DNA of 64,000 nucleotides from Voacanga thouarsii. Lineage: Eukaryota > Streptophyta > Magnoliopsida > Gentianales > Apocynaceae. The position numbers were made by a program, and so were the translations under genes. This document shows, in pieces, positions 57,461-64,000 of the stretch. The notes below the pieces were generated by a model. The model was given only the letters and a program-made list of their open reading frames with translations, did no database searches and was not told the DNA's origin. The first letter of the stretch is position 1, and every line of letters begins with the position of its first letter. The stretch spans positions 5,076,001-5,140,000 of the forward strand of contig JANUWF010001109.1 in the NCBI GenBank assembly GCA_026120185.1, written 5' to 3'.

Positions 57461-60130
57461 TTATCTTTCTGTGTACTTGTCCTCTAAGAAATTTGCAATT
57501 GTACTTGCAAATATTTTCTTACATTGAGGATTATAGAAGTAGTATCCCCTAGTTCCTCTTAGATGCCCTACAAATAAATATACATTTGATTTTGGTTCCA
57601 ATTTATCCATCTTTCCTTTTAGAACATATGCCAGACAACCCAAAATCCGAATATGTGTTAAATTAGGTTTACACCTATTCCACAATTCTAAGGAAATCTT
57701 AGAAAACAATTTAGATAGAATCATATTCAATATATACATCGTAGTTGGTCCTGTTTAGTATAGAGAAGCTAATCATTTATTTGACCATACCTAATAAGAT
57801 CCTGTTTCTCCTTTCTATAACTCCATTTTGTTAAGGAGTGCTAAGTGCACTTAGTTGGATAAAATTCCATTTTTTTGTAAGTATGATCTAAAGTTATATG
57901 ATAGATATTCTTTACCTCAATTTGATTGAAGTGTCTAATGTTTTTATCTAACTGCCTATCAACTTCAGCCTTAAATTCTTTAAATTTATCTAAGGTATCA
58001 AACTTATAAGCCATTAGGTAAACATATTCATATATTTGTTGGGAAATATGCCCTCTTATACTAGGTTTCTGATGTAAACATCGAATGTTTTAATAAAAGA
58101 ATTTATTTTCAAAAATTATTTGTGAATTTATATTTTATTTGTGCACAATTACGTTTGGAAAAGACCCATTGTGTTTAAATAAGTGGTCTATGTGAATGGT
58201 GGTCTTTCACAGTAAGGTATGGATCACGGGTTATTTAACACATAAACGTTTGTTCTTAACCGATTGATGAGAATGTGAATCTCATCATGTCTAGGTTATT
58301 ATGTTATGAATTTCAAATGGGGAATGGCTTACCTTTAGCCAGTGAGTAGTCCACTCACTTCGTGACATAAGCGTATTTCGAATACGTAAAACATGACCTG
58401 TAGTAGTGGTTTCTTAAAGTACTATATGGAAGAAACTTAGGCTACTACTGCTACAGTATGAACTAGTACTCTATGACTTGAGTATGAGTTGTTGGTCTGA
58501 CAAAGCTGAAAGTATGTACTTTGATATGCTTTAATTGAAGTTTTATCGTAGGACCAATATACTTGCATGTTGGGTATATGTGACTAGTTAATTAAGATAG
58601 ATTTGTACAAGATAGTTTCTATACTATATCGCTCTTGTGGTTGTCTGAATGATCTAAATATCCAGGGCCCTAGGAAACATTGCTTGGATGTTTGCTTTAG
58701 GGCAGCTCCTTTGGAAAGCGAAAATAATTTAGGAAGTCATGGATCATAGGATTAGAAGCCTAAGGATGGTAGATGTCATTTAGAGAGGTGTTAGTACATT
58801 TCTTCCTCTCTAATGCACGACGATGTATAGAGGGGTATTTTAGTCATTTCACCTGTAGGTCGGAGACTTTGCTAACACAGCATTGTCCTTGGAGTCAATA
58901 TTTTCTTATGGTGATATTAGGAAATATTTAAAATGCAAAATACAACTATTTGTATGGCAAGGGTATTTTGGTCATTTTAATAGTCAAGGCGGTGTGTCTC
59001 TTGGTCTCCAGTATAGACCGCAAGTCCTAATTATATACAGGCTAAGAAATTGGTCTTAAATTAAATGGAATTTATTTTATTTAAGTAGCCTGATTTAATT
59101 ATTGGGCTAGAATAAAATAAAGATCCACACAGAGAAAGAATTAATTAAATTAGTTTTGTGGGTTAGTTAATTGTTTAGGGCTTTGGCCCAGTTTGAATAA
59201 TTAAAGGTTGATTTGGGACTAAATTAATATAGGCTTATTAATTGGACTAGTTTATTTGGGCTGGAGAATTAATTATTTATTGGGCCATTTATTTGATTCT
59301 AATTAGAATAATTAATTTGGTCCAAGAGGCTAAACTAAGAGTCCAATGGATTAAATTAAAAATCCAGTTTAACCTAGGGTTTTATTTATGTTAAACAGGA
59401 AAATAAAGACGAACGTTTTTTTTTCTTCTTCTTCTCTGAGAGAAAGAAAAATAGACGGCTCTTTTTTCTCTCTGGAAAATCTCTTAGTCTTGTGAGCTGT
59501 TCACCAAACGTGGATTAGGCAAGCCATATACTGGAAGATCGAGAGGATATTTGGCGTTCATATACATGCATAGACGCAATAGGAGGCTTGCAGGAATTAC
59601 ACCAGAGGCTTCCATCAGTGCACCTACCTCGGTTCCACATATTTTGGTCAAGCCAATTTTGAGAACAGGAAAAGGTAAAATTTTTTCCCCCTCTCAGAGT
59701 CCGGACAGATTAGGACTAGTGCCGGCTGAGGCGACCGGAACTGGCGCCGACTCCAGTCTACGTTGTTTCTTGTTCTTTAGTTTGTTTTCCGCTGTGTTTT
59801 GCTTCCCCTTTAAATCTTCAATATCAAGTAATCATACGTAAAAGTAATGAAATAATCATTCTCACCTCTAGTTTGGACATTTATTAGTCCAATACATTAG
59901 AGAATACTAATTTTGAGACGTCCTTAGCTCTATTTCTTTTCTAAGGAAAGGATCTTTTGGTTATTTTACATTCTAAACAAAATTCACAAATTTGAAAGGG
60001 TTCTACATTTAGGTCACTTAAGGAACCTTTTTTTAAAGCCTTTGAATTCTATTTATATTAATACAACCAAGTCTAAGATAACATAAAAGAGTTTTATTAG
60101 TAGGAGACAACTTAATGTGTTAATTAGATT
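57461..60130 (-). pseudogene. copia pol: GAG-pre-integrase and integrase, split by a solo LTR
   Basis: The right part (about 59826-60130) reads YLRLGCININRIQRL, a zinc-binding segment with CEF-like cysteines, and GENDYFITFTYDY, the start of the DDE core. The left part (57740-58036) continues with YVYLMAYKFDTLDKFKEFKA, and the integrase C-terminal half is 57461-57739 (SLELWNRCKPNLTHIRILGC; VYLFVGHLRGTRGYYFYNPQ). The solo LTR sits between DY and RY of the usual DDYSRYGYVYL block. Confidence 0.82.
58037..59820 (+). mobile_element. Solo LTR, Angela/BARE-type copia, inside integrase
   Basis: 1784 bp, TGTTGGGAAATATGCCC ... AATCTTCA, flanked by ATATT (58032-58036) and ATATC (59821-59825), one mismatch. 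Integrase reading continues across the joined flanks. It contains TAACCTAGGGTTTTATTTATG (about 59370; 20 bp of it diagnostic), a CT-rich leader and a GC-rich patch with CTGGCGCCGAC at about 59744. The frame 59551-59841 overlaps this patch and is not a gene. Confidence 0.8.
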
Positions 60131-60221
60131 TAGTATGATATAATGAATTGTTGGTAGGTTTTAAAACATACAGATCATATTTAAATATTCTTGACAAATT
60201 GAAGAGTTATTTAAAAATATC

Positions 60222-63200
60222 TGATAGGGGTTAAAATCACCATTATTTTTCTAATTATTTGAGGTTGTTTTGAGATACTTTTGGTATGATAATTAGGCAT
60301 ATTTCTTCCTATTTGATATTTTGCTTTCAAAAAGTATTTTTGGCAAATTTGTACAGATTTAAATTAAAATCGAGTAGAAAGTGAACAATTCTAGAATGTA
60401 TCTGGCACCAAGCCCAGCTAAAAGATCAAGCACTGGGTCCATTTTGTTGGGTATTTCACGCGTATCATATACGGCGCAGTGGAAAAATAAAACGAGATAC
60501 CAACCCAAGATCCGCATACGTGTGGAAAATAAGACATAAAGAGAACAAAGGTAACATCCTTTTACCTTTCTTTGATGGTGTGGAAAACAAAATTTTTCCT
60601 TCTCAAGTCGAGGCGCGATCCAGCAATTCTCTTGATTGTACACCACGAGAGTTGAACGTCCAACCACTATAATCACAGTGTGTGATTATCTCTAACAGAA
60701 ATCCACACAGAGGATCACACTCAAGCACTAAAATTTTCTGTGCTAGCAGAAAAACAATGGCAGCTAAGGTTTCTCTAGTTTTCAGAAAACGAGAGAGAGA
60801 GAGAAGAAGGAAGTCGTGAGTTGCCCTATGGTTTTGGAGTGGTTTTTCCGTGTGAATCCACAACAGGAATTTCGGTAATATCTCCTCATGTATTACACGA
60901 AATCTGTTGTGAAAAATACTCCAATTGAGAATTCTAAAACAGTTAGAATTCCCTAATTGTAATTGGAATCATCAAGTTTCACAATTACAATTTGGACCAC
61001 AAATTATAACTAATTATAATTTGTCCACAAAAACTTCTCTTTCTCGCAATTAACCCCACTATGTCATCAAATAACATCTTGAGTATATAATCCTCTATTG
61101 TGTATGACCTATTAGGCTTTTCAGTCAATTGGTAGCGAACATGAATTAATCCAAACGTCTTTGAGATTAATAATCCATAATTAATTAGAACTAATCATAT
61201 TGATTCTAATTAGGATTGGTTTATTAATTCATCAATTAATAAACCTATTTTCCCAGATCATGAGTGGTATCTAGCAACATATCAGGACCACCCAAGAGTC
61301 CAGGAAGTCAAGTGGCTTGACATGAACCCTTCAATAACAAACTACAGTGTAATTAACTCCTTTCACTATACAATATCTCATTTGGTTTGGAGTATGGAAT
61401 TAGTGCCAACTCCCTCCAGAATATATATTAATTCTGGCCCGAATATAATAGTACTTGTACCAAGAACCCACTACTCTAGATGTGTATCAATTGGAACTAT
61501 TTCCAATGCACAGTCGCCTTGGCCAAGGATTTCTCGAGTAGTAATTCTTACAAGTGGCCGTGAGATATTCGCCCTTACTATTAGGAGTGGTGAATCCTTT
61601 ATTGACCTTTTCAACTATTTTCGTTTACCTCACAATCTACCTAATATCCATCTCATAGGCGGCCCTTGATCTGGCTCCAGAGATTGGAATCAATGCACAA
61701 TGCTCAGAAAACAAAGTACCTTGGAGATCCCAAGTCTAAGGATACTTGCACGTTTGCTATCTTGAGATTGTATCACTGGGACTAAATAGTTATCCATGTG
61801 ATTATCTCATAGCTAAGTCATCCAATGAACTTGTTCCATTAACAAGTATTTACGTGTTAACTTTGAGTATCTCAATAGTCATGGATATGAGAACCACCGT
61901 CTGATCAAATCAGGAAGTCTAACACATGCTAGTCTTAATGCATTAATGATGTCCAGTCTCATTAATACTATGACTAGGGATTATTTAAGTACTAACACTA
62001 TACAGTGTAGTAGGAATCTCATATCATGATCTCTATTATGATTTTCTTAATACAGTGTTGTACTAGGGACTTTATCTAACAGTTATTTTACACAAAAGTA
62101 AACAAAAAAAACTGTAAGATAAATAATGCATTTTATTAAAATAAAATGTGTCATATACAATGTACAAGTAATTGCCTCTAGGGCATAACACTAACACATT
62201 TTGTTCAAGAAGTAGAAATTAAGCTAACGTTCAGGGGAAAACCAGAGCAGACCTTGCTCCAGGTCTGTCATGTACACTTGGCGCCAGGTCCATTCTCTCT
62301 GCAGACAAAAATTAGAGCAAAACTCTAGAGGAAGAATAGAGTGCACCTGGTGCCAAATGGGTCGAAGGTATCCGCGCCAGGTAGGCTTTGGAAGATGAAT
62401 ATTCTGTACACAAATTTGATATTTTCCAAAGGGTTTTTAGTATTTTCTGAATCCTACTTGGCCAAAACTTCCTCAACCACGAATTTAGCATCCAAGAGGC
62501 CTATAAAAGCACAAGAAAACACAAGGATTGGAGGGAGACATAGAGAGAGAGGTGGATCAAAGAGCATAAATTCCAATTGAAGAAGAAATTCAACCAATCA
62601 AGGAGGATTGTTCAAGAAAAGTCTTCAAGGGTGAAGAAAGAGGCTTGTCTATGAGTGCTTTCTTTTATCTTTATCTTCTTTTCCTTAAAGAATGATGTAT
62701 TCAATGTTTTTATTATAATTTAACATTATTTTACTATTTATGACTTCGTGTTAATTTAGTTGTTTGATCAATTCTTTGTCATCTTTGGTATTTGATTACT
62801 TGTTATCGTTGGTTATTGATGTGAGTTCTTCTAATTGACTCGACAAAATGATGTTAGGAGTTTCCATTACATTGATTTCGTATTTGTTAAATCTTAATGG
62901 ATTTGAACGATGAAGTTAGGATTTTAGAACTAAGTAATCAAATGTTAAGTTGATTTCACCTTGACATATAGTCATTAGCTAATTTCATATTTATGAGGAA
63001 TTGAGATTTCTGCATATTTTGGTTAGGATGGCTTGATTGACAAATCTGCTAATTGAATCAAAATATAATGATGAGCTTAATGTATGTTTTGGTTATGTTA
63101 TCTTGATTGACAAATCTGTTAATATGAATCAAAATATAGTAATTCTATGGATTGACAAATGGAGTGGAGTTTATTTTTACATTCTTTCATGATGCCAAGA

Positions 63201-63535
63201 TGATAATTAGTTGAGAGAATTTCTAAGTGGATTCATTGTCATGTTTTCTAGGATAATTGTCTAAATTGCATCAACCTACATCCTTGAGTTGTCTATATTT
63301 TTTTATTTTATTTTTTATTATCTTATCACTTTATTTGGGTCGGTTAAACAATGAATGAAAAAAGATTATTGTGTACTTGTTCTTTTGAGGATCAATACTC
63401 GTTAATCTCCTATGCTATACTTGCAATGAGTATACTTGCTCGTATGTGTATTTTAGGATTAATATTTTAATTATAATTTGACTAAGGGATGGATTTAAAT
63501 TTGATAGTTTTTATACATTCAAAATTTACGCATCA
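60222..63535 (+). repeat. 5' LTR of the Athila-like element, split by a solo copia LTR
   Basis: It starts TGATAGGGGTTAAAATCACC and ends TTACGCATCA. Without the insertion at 60445-62196 (plus one target copy) it is about 1557 bp, matching the other LTRs (1459-1540 bp). The GC-rich block with TTGGCGCCAGGTCC is at about 62240-62400. Most similar to the solo LTR at 17912-19400 (CCTGGCGCCAGG type rather than CCGGCGCCGG). Confidence 0.88.
60445..62196 (-). mobile_element. Solo LTR, Angela/BARE-type copia, inside the Athila LTR
   Basis: 1752 bp flanked by CATTT at 60440-60444 and 62197-62201. In reverse it begins TGTTAGTGTTATGCCCTAGA and ends ATACCCAACA. It lacks internal sequence. The frames at 60359-60863 and 61322-61669 fall in it or across its edge and are not genes. 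Confidence 0.9.
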
Positions 63536-63541
63536 AGTTTT

Positions 63542-63558
63542 TGGCATCGTTGCCGGAG
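63542..63558 (+). promoter_or_regulatory. Primer-binding site, tRNA-Asp type
   Basis: TGGCATCGTTGCCGGAG lies 6 bases after the LTR. Athila-group elements carry TGGCGCCGTTGCCGGGG here; the copy has a few changes, including GCC to ATC-type substitutions. Confidence 0.8.
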
Positions 63559-63789
63559 AACAATATCATGAAAACTTAAATTTTGTTGATTTAACCATGT
63601 TTATATGTTAATATGGATATGTATATATGTTCCTTGTATGATTAGGTGCTATATTTTGTTTTCTTGTATACTTGCACTTTAACGTCTCTATACGTTATAA
63701 TTCCTTGTAACTTTAGTTGTAAATTATCTAACTTATAAATTCTATAATCTCAGAAATTTTCTGTCTTGTGTAGGCCTTACTCTTAGTTT

Positions 63790-64000
63790 ATAACCCGAGG
63801 ATCTAAGGCCAATATAGTAGATCTTGATCAGAAAATCGAGAGAACCCTCACCAAAGTCCGAAAGGTTGTAAGTGGAAGGGTAAGGAAGGAAATGAAGGTA
63901 AACCAGCCTAATAATGGTGGTAATGGTGGAGTTAATAGGCAGATTATGAATGACTTTGTCAAACCCGCAATCTCAGGTACAGGCTCTAGTATCACAAGGC
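63790..64000 (+). pseudogene. Athila-like gag, N-terminal part, running off the window
   Basis: The frame reads TRGSKANIVDLDQKIERTL, later MNDFVKPAISGTGSSITR, matching the start of Athila gag (MTR..., LLDLDPEIE..., MxDYVxPxxxGxxSSI). The expected start ATG at 63790-63792 is ATA, and a TAG stands two codons upstream, so translation would have to begin at an internal ATG. The frame is otherwise open to the window end. Gag forms the particle shell. Marked as a pseudogene because of the lost start. Confidence 0.7.

Larger units (their letters stand above)
55453..60221 (-). mobile_element. Ty1/copia element (Tork/Angela-type pol), minus strand, truncated
   Basis: From right to left: GAG-pre-integrase (59880-60130), integrase core split by a solo LTR (58037-59820), integrase end, RT, RNase H, then a purine tract. 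The right edge at 60221 is cut by the Athila-like LTR, so gag and the 5' LTR should lie beyond that element, outside the window. Confidence 0.8.
60222..64000 (+). mobile_element. Athila-like Ty3/gypsy element, 5' end
   Basis: A 5' LTR (with a nested solo LTR), a tRNA-Asp-type primer site and the start of gag run to the window edge. The rest lies outside. It is the reference copy that gives orientation to the other LTRs of this family in the window. Confidence 0.85.

Noticed and set aside
60359..60676. 105-codon minus frame
   Set aside because: It crosses the border between the Athila LTR and the nested copia LTR, so it cannot be an old gene.
61322..61669. 115-codon plus frame
   Set aside because: It lies wholly inside a TSD-flanked solo LTR; no recognisable content and not shared by the other LTRs of the family.

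Overview
The window looks like intergenic, transposon-packed DNA from a eudicot nuclear genome. It is AT-rich and has no clearly intact host gene. It holds several Ty1/copia and Ty3/gypsy (Athila-like) retrotransposons, a hAT transposase relic, a CACTA end, a Tourist-type MITE, a very large Helitron, and small relics of plant genes (an NLR resistance protein, a kelch protein, a Mediator MED15 exon). Coding remnants are broken by stops and frameshifts. Everything here was read by eye, with no database search.

Layout. 1-783: end of a CACTA element. 784-3804: 3' half of a copia element with a TAA-flanked Tourist MITE (2632-3070) inside its RNase H region. 5469-7497: 5' half of a second copia element. 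8198-8688: C-terminal LRR relic of an NLR gene. About 10930-21104: hAT transposase relic, split by a minus-strand copia element (11377-19587, TSD AGAAA). That copia element carries a solo Angela/BARE-type copia LTR (11884-13328, TSD CATAC) and a solo Athila-type LTR (17912-19400, TSD ATGTT).

About 22245-52973: the main object, a degenerate giant Helitron of about 30.7 kb (about 23 kb without later LTR insertions). In order it has a 5' AT-rich end turned into a microsatellite, an intron-containing RPA1-like gene (22745-30260), an inverted copy of the last RPA OB-fold exon (30937-31233), a DUF7722-like fragment, three short basic exons, a Rep/helicase gene (33936-40010) with HUH, Y2 and PIF1 motifs, and about 8 kb of higher-order repeats. 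Those repeats contain 14 copies of a box centred on the palindrome GATGGTAAACCATC. Then come a captured At3g27220-like kelch gene fragment on the minus strand, a duplicated membrane-segment exon, an unrecognised 230-codon reading frame (51359-52051), an (AAT)n tract, and a hairpin-CTAG 3' end. Later Athila insertions lie at 24535-29201, 34787-36319 and 41754-43293.

52974-64000: a MED15 exon relic, pyrimidine-rich DNA, then a minus-strand Tork/Angela-type copia element (about 55450-60221) split by a solo LTR (58037-59820). Finally there is the 5' end of an Athila-like element in plus orientation (LTR 60222-63535, itself carrying a solo copia LTR at 60445-62196; PBS; start of gag running off the window).

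The target-site duplications allow a relative insertion history: hAT before copia before solo LTRs in one stack, and Helitron before Athila LTRs in the other. Nothing here is likely to make a full-length protein. The region is best read as a record of repeated insertion, gene capture and LTR-LTR recombination.
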